From positions 63,848 to 127,847 of the forward strand of contig NZ_JAGGQU010000001.1 of NCBI RefSeq assembly GCF_018613155.1: DNA of 64,000 bases, in the 5' to 3' direction. The notes beneath the pieces are model-generated. The model was not told where the DNA came from. It did not search any database and saw nothing but the letters and a program-made list of their open reading frames with translations. The DNA comes from Bacillus sp. ISL-55 (GTDB taxonomy: Bacteria; Bacillota; Bacilli; Bacillales; Cytobacillaceae). A program made the position numbers and the translations under genes. This document shows positions 47,460 through 55,063 of the stretch, piece after piece (position 1 is the stretch's first letter; every line of letters starts with the position of its first letter).

Positions 47460-48692
47460 ATGATAAAGAAATATACATGCCAAAACGGTGTAAGAATCGT
47501 ACTAGAACAAATCCCAACTGTCCGTTCTGTCGCAATCGGAGTATGGATCGGAACGGGCTCCCGTAATGAAAGCCCAGAGAATAATGGGATTTCCCATTTC
47601 CTTGAGCATATGTTCTTCAAAGGCACCAAAACAAGGTCTGCCAGAGAAATCGCAGAGTCCTTTGACAGCATTGGCGGCCAGGTGAATGCATTCACTTCCA
47701 AGGAATATACCTGCTATTACGCTAAGGTGTTAGATAATCATGCACAATATGCACTTGAAGTTTTAGCTGATATGTTCTTTAATTCTACCTTTGATTCAGA
47801 GGAGCTAAATAAAGAGAAGAACGTTGTAAATGAAGAAATCAAGATGTATGAAGATACACCAGATGATATCGTCCATGATTTACTTAGTCAGGCTGTTTAT
47901 GGTGACCATCCACTGGGGTACCCAATCCTGGGTACGGAAGAAACGCTCCAAAGTTTTACAGGAGAAAAATTGGAACAGTATATGCATGATACGTACAGAC
48001 CGGAAAACGTCGTCATTTCCATTGCTGGGAACGTTCCGGAATCTTTCATTAATAATGCTGAAAAATTCTTCGGCTCATATGAAGCGAGCAAAGAGAAGAT
48101 GGAATATGAGAAACCAGAGTTCCACGCAACACAGGCTTCCAGGAAAAAAGAAACTGAACAAGCACATCTGTGCCTTGGGTTTGAAGGCTTGCAAATTGGC
48201 CATTCAGACGTCTATAGCCTAATCGTATTGAACAATGTACTGGGAGGCAGCATGAGCAGCAGATTGTTCCAGGAGGTACGTGAACAACGCGGCCTTGCTT
48301 ATTCTGTATTTTCCTATCACTCCGCTTATCGTGACAGCGGAATGGTGACGATTTATGGCGGCACAGGAGCAAATCAGCTTGGCGTTTTATATGAAACAAT
48401 TCAGGACACGCTCACGAAGCTGCGAGCAGACGGCATTACGGAGAAGGAACTCAACAACAGCAAAGAGCAGCTTAAAGGCAGTCTGATGCTAAGTCTTGAG
48501 AGCACAAACAGCCGTATGAGCAGAAACGGAAAAAATGAACTCCTGCTAGGAAGACACCGCTCCCTTGATGAGATCGTCGAACAAATCGACCAGGTGACCA
48601 AGGATAGCGTAGACGGCATGGCAAATAAGATCTTTACAGACAAATACTCTGTTTCGCTGATCAGTCCAAATGGCGAACTGCCAAACGTATAA
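47460..48692 (+). CDS. mlpA: MlpA (YmxG), M16 zinc peptidase
   Basis: 410 residues. Inverted zinc motif H46-F-L-E49-H50 in NGISHFLEHMFFKGTKTR, third ligand Glu in NVVNEEIKMYEDTPDD, and the second M16 lobe (LFQEVREQRGLAYSVFSYHS). No signal peptide. In B. subtilis MlpA (YmxG) lies between ylxY and ymxH. GGAGGAATATA precedes the ATG. Confidence 0.96.
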   Translation: MIKKYTCQNGVRIVLEQIPTVRSVAIGVWIGTGSRNESPENNGISHFLEHMFFKGTKTRSAREIAESFDSIGGQVNAFTSKEYTCYYAKVLDNHAQYALEVLADMFFNSTFDSEELNKEKNVVNEEIKMYEDTPDDIVHDLLSQAVYGDHPLGYPILGTEETLQSFTGEKLEQYMHDTYRPENVVISIAGNVPESFINNAEKFFGSYEASKEKMEYEKPEFHATQASRKKETEQAHLCLGFEGLQIGHSDVYSLIVLNNVLGGSMSSRLFQEVREQRGLAYSVFSYHSAYRDSGMVTIYGGTGANQLGVLYETIQDTLTKLRADGITEKELNNSKEQLKGSLMLSLESTNSRMSRNGKNELLLGRHRSLDEIVEQIDQVTKDSVDGMANKIFTDKYSVSLISPNGELPNV

Positions 48693-48705
48693 AATCGTCC
48701 CATCG

Positions 48706-48736
48706 ACAGCAGCTTCCATATGAAGCTGCTGTTTTT
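48706..48736 (+). terminator. Terminator after mlpA
   Basis: ACAGCAGCTTC / GAAGCTGCTGT (48706-48732), 11 perfect pairs, 5-nt loop, TTTT following. It isolates mlpA from the repeat array downstream. Confidence 0.92.
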
Positions 48737-48781
48737 GATCCATTCAGGGCAAGGGCGGATACTAGTATAACTTGGTGATTC

Positions 48782-49257
48782 TTGACAGCTTTATGATCTT
48801 CTTCTGAAAAGCTGTCAAGAAAACGAAGGAATCGTGACAGGTTTGGCCGCTGCACTTGAAAAGCTGTCAAGAAAACGAAGGAATCGTGACAGGTTTGGCC
48901 TCTACATCTGAAAAGTTGTCAAGAAAACGAAGGAATCGTGACAGCTTTGGACACTGCACCAGAAAAGCTGTCAAGAAAACGAAGGAATCGTGACAGGTTT
49001 GGCCTCTGCACTTGAAAAGCTGTCAAGAAAACGAAGGAATCGTGACAGGTTTGGCCTCTGCACTTAAAAAGCTGTCAAGAAAACGAAGGAATCGTGACAG
49101 GTTTGGCCTCTGCACTTGAAAAGCTGTCAAGAAAACGAAGGAATCGTGACAGGTTTGGCCTCTGCACTGGAAAAGCTGTCAAGAAAACGAAGGAATCGTG
49201 ACAGCTTTGGCCTCTGCGCCTGAAAAGCTGTCAAAATAACAGCAGATTCATGATAAC
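48782..49257. repeat. Tandem palindromic array 1: eight 52-bp units
   Basis: Units start at 48811, 48863, 48915, 48967, 49019, 49071, 49123 and 49175, each exactly 52 bp, to 49226. Each has a palindromic module, AAAGCTGTCA - 17 nt - TGACAGGTTT (TGACAGCTTT in units 3 and 8 gives ten perfect pairs), and a 15-nt linker with TGCACTTGA. Partial units flank: 48782-48810 (right half) and 49227-49257 (degenerate left half). Units 1 and 3 vary most; the others are almost identical. 52 is not a multiple of three and no reading frame crosses it, so it is not coding. It fills most of the 654-bp mlpA-ymxH gap. Confidence 0.97.
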
Positions 49258-49346
49258 AATACCCCTTTTTTAACGGATATGTATTCTAAAAAACTTCCTG
49301 GATTGATACATATATAATAAGGACAAAGTGACAGGGGGAGGGCATC

Positions 49347-49592
49347 ATGAAACTAAGTGAACTTGGAGGAAAAGAAATCGTCGATGTAAAGAGGGCAGAA
49401 AGATTGGGCGTCCTTGGTCAGACGGATTTGGAAATCAATGAAAGAACCGGACAAATAGAGGCTTTGATTATTCCGTCTTTAAAATGGTTCGGCCTCCGCA
49501 AACAATCAGGAGAAGTAAGGGTACCATGGAAGCATATCAAAAAAATAGGATCAGACATGATTATCATTGACATCCCTGATGATGAAGAGTAA
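49347..49592 (+). CDS. ymxH: YmxH, YlmC/YmxH family PRC-barrel protein
   Basis: 81 residues: MKLSELGGKEIVDVKRAERL, GVLGQTDLEINERTGQIEAL, VRVPWKHIKKIGSDMIIIDI. PRC-barrel-like YlmC/YmxH family, sporulation-associated in bacilli; function unknown. GGGGGAGGG ribosome site. A TATAAT at 49313-49318 lies close upstream but lacks a -35, so its promoter is uncertain. Confidence 0.93.
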   Translation: MKLSELGGKEIVDVKRAERLGVLGQTDLEINERTGQIEALIIPSLKWFGLRKQSGEVRVPWKHIKKIGSDMIIIDIPDDEE

Positions 49593-49622
49593 AAGCGGGC
49601 CTAAAGCCGGCTTTATTTTTTT
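49592..49622 (+). terminator. Terminator after ymxH
   Basis: AAAGC-g-GGC, loop CTAAA, GCC-g-GCTTT (49592-49614), then ATTTTTTT. Confidence 0.8.
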
Positions 49623-49667
49623 GCCTATGTATTTAGGGATCATTGTTTTTAAACTAATACAATTTTG

Positions 49668-49699
49668 AGCGCTGGCCAATGGCTGGCGCTTTTCTTTTA
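49668..49699 (+). terminator. Second terminator-like hairpin before dpaA
   Basis: AGCGCTGGCC, loop AAT, GGCTGGCGCT (49668-49690) with two internal mismatches, followed by TTTCTTTT. Two terminators in series insulate dpaA from ymxH. Confidence 0.75.
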
Positions 49700-49709
49700 T
49701 GGAAAACTC

Positions 49710-49737
49710 ACCTATTCCCAGTCTGATACATATGATG
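49710..49737 (+). promoter_or_regulatory. Candidate SigK promoter of dpaA
   Basis: AC (49710-49711), 17 bp, CATATGATG (49729-49737), one mismatch from the mother-cell SigK pattern AC-N16/17-CATAnnnTA. The spoVF (dpaAB) operon of B. subtilis is SigK-dependent, so position and sequence agree. Confidence 0.45.
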
Positions 49738-49803
49738 TTGAAGTAGTTCGAAATGAATGAAATTTATATTCCAGGATTAATGGAAAAGAAGGTGATTGTT
49801 CTC

Positions 49804-50706
49804 ATGCTGACAGGAATGCAAATCGCGGTTATCGGCGGTGATGCGAGACAGCTGGAGATTATTCGCAAGCTGACAGAGCTTGATGCAAAGCTTTCTTTAA
49901 TAGGCTTCGAGCAGTTGGATCATGCTTTTACAGGTGCCTCAAAAGAAAAGATAGATGAAGTTGATTTTTCCGTACAGGATGCTTTGATCCTGCCTGTGCC
50001 AGGTACGAGTATGGAGGGCCAGGTCGAGACCATTTTCTCGAATGAAAAAGTAGTCCTTATAAAAGAAATGCTTGAAAAAACACCTGAACATTGCACAGTT
50101 TATTCAGGTATCAGTAATTCCTATTTAACTGGGATTACAAATCAAGCGAACAGGAAACTCGTACAGTTATTCGCTCGTGATGATGTTGCAATATATAACT
50201 CGATTCCGACGGTCGAAGGAACGATCATGATGGCAATCCAACATACGGATTTCACTATCCATGGCTCAAGGATAGCTGTTCTCGGCCTTGGAAGAGTTGG
50301 GATGAGTGTCGCGAGAACCTTCCATGCCCTTGGAGCCAAGGTGAAGGTAGGGGCCCGGAAAAGCGAACACATTGCAAGGATTTCGGAAATGGGGTTAGAA
50401 CCTTTCCTTTTATCCGATATAGGCAAGGCGGTCTCGGATTCCGATATTTGCATCAATACGATTCCTAATCAAATTGTTACTGCCTCCGTCATTTCGAGGA
50501 TGCCTGCTCATACTTTGATCATCGACCTTGCATCCAAACCAGGTGGAACGGATTTTCGCTATGCGGAAAAACGTGGAATCAAAGCATTGCTTGCACCTGG
50601 ATTGCCAGGAATCGTTGCCCCGAAAACAGCGGGACAAATTTTGGCGAATGTTCTTTCTCAGCTGCTTATGGAAGACTTTATAAACCGAAAGGAGAAAGAA
50701 GTATGA
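49804..50706 (+). CDS. dpaA: Dipicolinate synthase subunit A (SpoVFA)
   Basis: 300 residues from the ATG at 49804, with AAGGTGA 8 nt upstream; homologues begin MLTGxxIAVIGGDARQLEII in the same way. Rossmann dinucleotide motif RIAVLGLGRVGMSVARTFHA (about 155-175) and GLPGIVAPKTAGQILANVLS at the end. With DpaB it makes dipicolinic acid from dihydrodipicolinate (product of DapA, 54093) in the mother cell for spore heat resistance. Overlaps dpaB by 4 nt. Confidence 0.97.
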   Translation: MLTGMQIAVIGGDARQLEIIRKLTELDAKLSLIGFEQLDHAFTGASKEKIDEVDFSVQDALILPVPGTSMEGQVETIFSNEKVVLIKEMLEKTPEHCTVYSGISNSYLTGITNQANRKLVQLFARDDVAIYNSIPTVEGTIMMAIQHTDFTIHGSRIAVLGLGRVGMSVARTFHALGAKVKVGARKSEHIARISEMGLEPFLLSDIGKAVSDSDICINTIPNQIVTASVISRMPAHTLIIDLASKPGGTDFRYAEKRGIKALLAPGLPGIVAPKTAGQILANVLSQLLMEDFINRKEKEV

Positions 50707-51299
50707 GTTTAAAAGGTAAGAAGATTGGTTTTGGATTAACAGGCTCACATTGTACGTACGACGCTGTTTTTCCGGAAATTGAAAAGTTGGTGAATGCAGG
50801 CGCTGAAGTTTTACCTGTTGTCACATTCACAGTTAAAAATACAGAAACACGTTTTGGAAAAGGTGAAGATTGGGTACAGCGGATTGAAGAACTAACAGGT
50901 AATAAAGTGATTGATTCGATTGTAAAGGCAGAACCTCTAGGTCCAAAAATCCCTCTGGATTGCATGGTCATTGCGCCGCTGACTGGTAACTCCATGAGCA
51001 AGTTTGCAAATGCAATGACAGATTCGCCAGTTTTGATGGCTGCCAAAGCAACATTAAGGAACCAAAAGCCAGTTGTCCTTGGTATTTCTACTAACGATGC
51101 ATTGGGGCTTAACGGCGTAAACCTTATGAGGCTGATGGCAACCAAGAATATTTACATGATTCCTTTTGGCCAGGATGATCCAGTGAAAAAGCCAAATTCA
51201 ATGGTTGCAAGAATGGAAATGCTTTCCGAAACAATCGTTGAGGCAATGAATGGAAAACAGTTACAACCCGTATTAGTCGAGCGTTACAAGGATAACTAA
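50703..51299 (+). CDS. dpaB: Dipicolinate synthase subunit B (SpoVFB)
   Basis: 198 residues, flavoprotein (HFCD) fold: KKIGFGLTGSHCTYDAVFPE, MVIAPLTGNSMSKFANAMTD, VLGISTNDALGLNGVNLMRL. Partner of DpaA in dipicolinate synthesis. ATGA overlap with dpaA. Confidence 0.97.
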   Translation: MSLKGKKIGFGLTGSHCTYDAVFPEIEKLVNAGAEVLPVVTFTVKNTETRFGKGEDWVQRIEELTGNKVIDSIVKAEPLGPKIPLDCMVIAPLTGNSMSKFANAMTDSPVLMAAKATLRNQKPVVLGISTNDALGLNGVNLMRLMATKNIYMIPFGQDDPVKKPNSMVARMEMLSETIVEAMNGKQLQPVLVERYKDN

Positions 51300-51696
51300 G
51301 GAGAAATTTCAGGCTTTTTTCGAAATCATTGTTGCTAGCGGGAGTAAAATTTGGTTTATGGATAGCCATATCCGTTCAGAGGTCATACAGAAATGAGTTT
51401 GAGAGCCTCTAAGGTTGCACGTGTTCAAGGGAATGTGCGGATAGCAACAATCGATGCGAAAAGAGTCTGTTTTTTTTAAAAAAACAACACAAACACAGCA
51501 TATTTTATTTTGGAAATGCTTTTCTCCGGCAGTGAAGCAAAATGTTTCTTTTCTTAATGATTGATTATGATAAAATATAGGATAATATACTAGGCGGTTA
51601 TTTCTTATAGACCGCCGTTTTATACTTATGATTCAAACAACCTCAGCTAAAATGCGGGGTATTAAAACGATATTGGTAGTGGAAGGGGAAACAGCA
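51300..51696 (+). promoter_or_regulatory. dpaB-asd intergenic region with asd promoter candidate
   Basis: 397 bp without a gene. Nested pairing GTTGC..GCAC / GTGC..GCAAC spans about 51415-51452, and T8 follows at about 51471 without an adjacent stem. A promoter candidate is TTGATT (51561-51566), 16 bp, TAATAT (51583-51588). GGCGGT / ACCGCC (51593-51616) followed by GTTTTA is a small terminator-like hairpin just downstream, so the leader could be attenuated. No lysine riboswitch pattern recognised. Confidence 0.4.
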
Positions 51697-52746
51697 ATGT
51701 CAGAGAGAAAAGGTTACCGTGTAGCAGTAGTTGGAGCAACAGGAGCAGTAGGTCAGCAGATGATCCAGACGCTTGAAAGCAGGGACTTCCCTGTGTCTGA
51801 GCTATTATTGTTGTCATCATCAAGATCAGCTGGTACAAAGGTTCAATATAAAGGCGAAGAGTTGACAGTACAGGAAGCCAAGCCAGAAAGCTTTGAAGGT
51901 GTAGATATCGCCTTGTTCAGCGCAGGAGGAAGTGTTTCCAAGGAACTGGCACCAGAAGCAGTCAAACGCGGTGCGATTGTTGTGGATAACACAAGTGCAT
52001 TCCGTATGGATGAAAACACTCCGCTTGTCGTGCCTGAAGTAAATGAGGAGGATCTGCATTCACATAATGGGATCATCGCTAACCCGAACTGCTCTACGAT
52101 CCAGATGGTCGTTGCATTGGAGCCATTACGGAAAAAGTTCGGCCTGAAAAAGATTATCGTATCCACGTACCAGGCAGTATCTGGTGCAGGTGCTGCTGCT
52201 GTCGAGGAGCTGGAGGAGCAGACACAGGCAATCCTGAACGGAGAAGAATATGAACCTAAGATCCTTCCGGTCAAGTCAGCCGATAAGCACTACCAGATTG
52301 CATTCAACGCCATTCCCCAGATCGATACATTCGTAGATAACGGTTTTACGTATGAAGAAATGAAGATGATCAATGAAACTAAAAAAATCATGCACATGCC
52401 TGGACTGCAGGTAGCGGCAACATGTGTACGCCTGCCGGTAGGCACAGGTCATTCAGAATCGGTGTATATTGAAATTGGGCAGGACGATGTTTCTGCAGCA
52501 GAAGTGAAAGAGCTTTTAGCTGATGCACCGGGAGTTGTCCTGCAGGATGATCCTGAACAGCAGCTTTATCCAATGCCTGCATTCTGTGTTGGCAAAAATG
52601 ACGTTTTTGTCGGCAGAATCAGGAAGGATCTAGACAATGACAAAGGCTTCCATATGTGGGTCGTTTCTGACAACCTGTTAAAAGGGGCAGCATGGAATTC
52701 AGTCCAGATTGCTGAAAGTCTTGTAAAGCTTGGAATAGTAAAGTAA
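51697..52746 (+). CDS. asd: Aspartate-semialdehyde dehydrogenase
   Basis: 349 residues from the ATG at 51697 (GGAAGGGGA 8 nt upstream). NADP motif [20 protein letters not shown], catalytic Cys C132 in [12 protein letters not shown], and [15 protein letters not shown]. Reduces aspartyl phosphate to the semialdehyde, feeding DapA and threonine/methionine branches. Followed by dapG and dapA; the three share the aspartate pathway. Confidence 0.97.
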   Translation: MSERKGYRVAVVGATGAVGQQMIQTLESRDFPVSELLLLSSSRSAGTKVQYKGEELTVQEAKPESFEGVDIALFSAGGSVSKELAPEAVKRGAIVVDNTSAFRMDENTPLVVPEVNEEDLHSHNGIIANPNCSTIQMVVALEPLRKKFGLKKIIVSTYQAVSGAGAAAVEELEEQTQAILNGEEYEPKILPVKSADKHYQIAFNAIPQIDTFVDNGFTYEEMKMINETKKIMHMPGLQVAATCVRLPVGTGHSESVYIEIGQDDVSAAEVKELLADAPGVVLQDDPEQQLYPMPAFCVGKNDVFVGRIRKDLDNDKGFHMWVVSDNLLKGAAWNSVQIAESLVKLGIVK

Positions 52747-52787
52747 ACACAAAATTGATTTAATGACAGAAATTCTGAGGTGTTACG

Positions 52788-54032
52788 ATGAAAATAATCG
52801 TTCAAAAATTTGGCGGTACTTCTGTCCGAGACGAACAAAGCCGCATCCAGGCGATGAGTCATATTAAGAAGGCAATCGCGGATGGGTACAAAGCGGTGGT
52901 AGTCGTTTCTGCGATGGGCAGGAAGGGAGATCCGTACGCTACTGACACTCTCCTCAGCATGCTGGGAGGAAGTGACAGCAAGATCAGCAAGCGGGAGCAT
53001 GATATGCTATTATCATGCGGAGAAACGATTTCAAGTGTTGTTTTTACCAATATGCTGCTTGAAAATGGCATTAATGCAACTGCGCTTACAGGTGCTCAGG
53101 CTGGTTTCAGGACGAATAGCGAGCATACGAACGCAAGGATACTTGATATGAAGTGCGACCGATTGCTAAGAGAACTGGATCAGGTCGACGTAGTCGTCGT
53201 GGCAGGATTCCAGGGTGCTGCAAAAAATGGGGACGTGACTACAATCGGCAGGGGCGGCAGTGACACATCGGCGGCGGCACTCGGCGCGGCGTTAAACGCT
53301 GATTGGATTGACATCTTTACCGATGTCGAAGGAATCATGACTGCTGATCCGAGAATTGCTGATAACGCACGTCCACTTTCCGTGGTAACATATACCGAAG
53401 TTTGCAATATGGCTTACCAGGGAGCAAAGGTGATCCACCCACGTGCTGTTGAGATCGCCATGCAGGCAAAAGTTCCGATCAGAATCAGGTCAACTTATTC
53501 GGAAGGCCTTGGCACGCTCGTTACTACCCTTAATCGTGAAAATAAAGGAACTGACATAAAGGAACGACCTGTAACGGGAATTGCGCATGTTTCAAATGTA
53601 AGCCAAATAAAGGTTTTTGCAAAAAAAGACCAATACAATCTCCAATCTGAGGTTTTTAAGGCAATGGCCAATGAAAATATCAGCGTGGATTTTATTAATA
53701 TTTCTCCAAATGGAGTGGTCTACACTGTCTTGGACGAAATGACGGACCGGGCTGTGAGAGTATTAGAAGGATTGGGACACACTCCGCAAATTGTGAGACA
53801 TTGTGCGAAGGTATCGGTTGTCGGAGCAGGAATGGCAGGAGTCCCGGGTGTAACTTCAAAAATTGTTACAGCTTTATCAGAAAAAGGGATCCGCATCCTT
53901 CAGTCCGCTGACAGCCATACAACCATTTGGGTATTGGTCAAACAAGAGGATTTAGGAAAGGCAGTAAATGCATTGCATGATGCCTTCCAACTCGAAGAGG
54001 AAACAGCAGATTTCGAACGGCAAGATATTTAA
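52788..54032 (+). CDS. dapG: Aspartokinase I (DAP-sensitive type)
   Basis: 414 residues. Kinase domain opens MKIIVQKFGGTSVRDEQSRI and includes FQGAAKNGDVTTIGRGGSDT; two C-terminal ACT regulatory domains (about 265-400, with VYTVLDEMTDRAVRVLEGLG and VVGAGMAGVPGVTSKIVTAL). First step of the aspartate pathway; DapG is the meso-DAP-inhibited isozyme of bacilli. 41 nt after asd. Confidence 0.96.
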   Translation: MKIIVQKFGGTSVRDEQSRIQAMSHIKKAIADGYKAVVVVSAMGRKGDPYATDTLLSMLGGSDSKISKREHDMLLSCGETISSVVFTNMLLENGINATALTGAQAGFRTNSEHTNARILDMKCDRLLRELDQVDVVVVAGFQGAAKNGDVTTIGRGGSDTSAAALGAALNADWIDIFTDVEGIMTADPRIADNARPLSVVTYTEVCNMAYQGAKVIHPRAVEIAMQAKVPIRIRSTYSEGLGTLVTTLNRENKGTDIKERPVTGIAHVSNVSQIKVFAKKDQYNLQSEVFKAMANENISVDFINISPNGVVYTVLDEMTDRAVRVLEGLGHTPQIVRHCAKVSVVGAGMAGVPGVTSKIVTALSEKGIRILQSADSHTTIWVLVKQEDLGKAVNALHDAFQLEEETADFERQDI

Positions 54033-54042
54033 TAAAGATTTT

Positions 54043-54068
54043 GCTTCCGGCCTCTAAAAGCCGGAAGC
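54043..54068 (+). promoter_or_regulatory. Perfect hairpin between dapG and dapA
   Basis: GCTTCCGGC (54043-54051), 8-nt loop, GCCGGAAGC (54060-54068), followed only by CTTTC. Lies 24 nt before dapA. Without a good T-run it may act as a partial attenuator or an RNA processing/stability element inside the operon. Confidence 0.6.
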
Positions 54069-54092
54069 CTTTCAGAAGAGGAGTGAACAGGA

Positions 54093-54959
54093 ATGGTTCA
54101 ATTCGGAAGAGTATCCACAGCAATGGTGACCCCTTTTGACCACAAAGGTCACATTGATTTCAATAAAACGACCCAGCTAGTAAACCATTTGATCGATAAC
54201 GGGACAGATTCCCTTGTTGTTGCAGGGACAACAGGTGAATCCCCGACTCTATCTAAAGAAGAGAAAATCGCATTATTCCGGCACGTCGTGAAGGTTGTTG
54301 ACAAGAGGGTTCCTGTCATTGCAGGAACGGGCAGCAATAACACATATGCTACCATCGAACTGACTAAAAAAGCAGAAGAGATTGGCGTGGACGCGATCAT
54401 GATTGTAGCGCCATACTATAATAAGCCAAACCAGGAGGGCCTTTACCAGCATTTTAAGGCAGCTGCAGAAGCTACCTCACTCCCAGTAATGGTGTATAAC
54501 ATTCCGGGCAGGTCAGTAGTCAACATTCTGCCAGAAACAATCATCAGGCTTGCTGAAATTCCCAACATTGTCGCTGTAAAAGAAGCAAGCGGCGACTTGA
54601 ACGCCATGACGCAAATCATCGCCAATACACCGGACGATTTCCTTCTATATAGTGGAGATGATGGATTGACTCTGCCAGTGCTTGCAATCGGCGGTACTGG
54701 AATTGTATCTGTAGCTTCACATGTAATTGGAAATGAAATGCAAGCAATGGTTGATGCATACTTAAGCGGAAGAAATGCTGATGCAGCGAAACTCCACCAG
54801 AGACTGCTGCCAATCATGCAGGGACTGTTCGCAGCTCCTAGTCCTTCACCTGTAAAAACGGCTTTACAGCTAAAAGGGCTTGATGTAGGATCTGTACGTT
54901 TGCCAATGGTGCCATTGACTGAACAGGAAAGAACCGCAGTAGCTAAACTATTTCAATAA
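54093..54959 (+). CDS. dapA: 4-hydroxy-tetrahydrodipicolinate synthase
   Basis: 288 residues, TIM-barrel NAL family. GTTGESPTLSKEEKIALFRH, the catalytic Tyr in VMVYNIPGRS, and Schiff-base Lys K163 in VAVKEASGDL. Condenses aspartate semialdehyde and pyruvate; its product feeds both lysine/DAP and, through DpaAB, dipicolinate. GAGGAGTG ribosome site; strong terminator follows. Confidence 0.97.
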   Translation: MVQFGRVSTAMVTPFDHKGHIDFNKTTQLVNHLIDNGTDSLVVAGTTGESPTLSKEEKIALFRHVVKVVDKRVPVIAGTGSNNTYATIELTKKAEEIGVDAIMIVAPYYNKPNQEGLYQHFKAAAEATSLPVMVYNIPGRSVVNILPETIIRLAEIPNIVAVKEASGDLNAMTQIIANTPDDFLLYSGDDGLTLPVLAIGGTGIVSVASHVIGNEMQAMVDAYLSGRNADAAKLHQRLLPIMQGLFAAPSPSPVKTALQLKGLDVGSVRLPMVPLTEQERTAVAKLFQ

Positions 54960-54969
54960 ATTGTGTAAG

Positions 54970-54996
54970 GCCAACCTTTGGGGGTTGGCTTTTTTT
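54970..54996 (+). terminator. Terminator after dapA
   Basis: GCCAACC / GGTTGGC (54970-54989) with 6-nt loop and seven T. Confidence 0.93.
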
Positions 54997-55063
54997 GAGA
55001 TGTAAAAAAAGCAATTTTTGAACTATGGCATTTCAGTAATGTCATCGTGGCCTTTCTTATGGT

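Noticed and set aside
48811-49226. CRISPR array
   Set aside because: The would-be spacers are as conserved as the repeats and the whole 52-bp unit is repeated; no cas genes are nearby.
51300-51696. Lysine riboswitch (L box) upstream of asd
   Set aside because: None of the L-box core motifs are visible; only small unrelated hairpins are seen.
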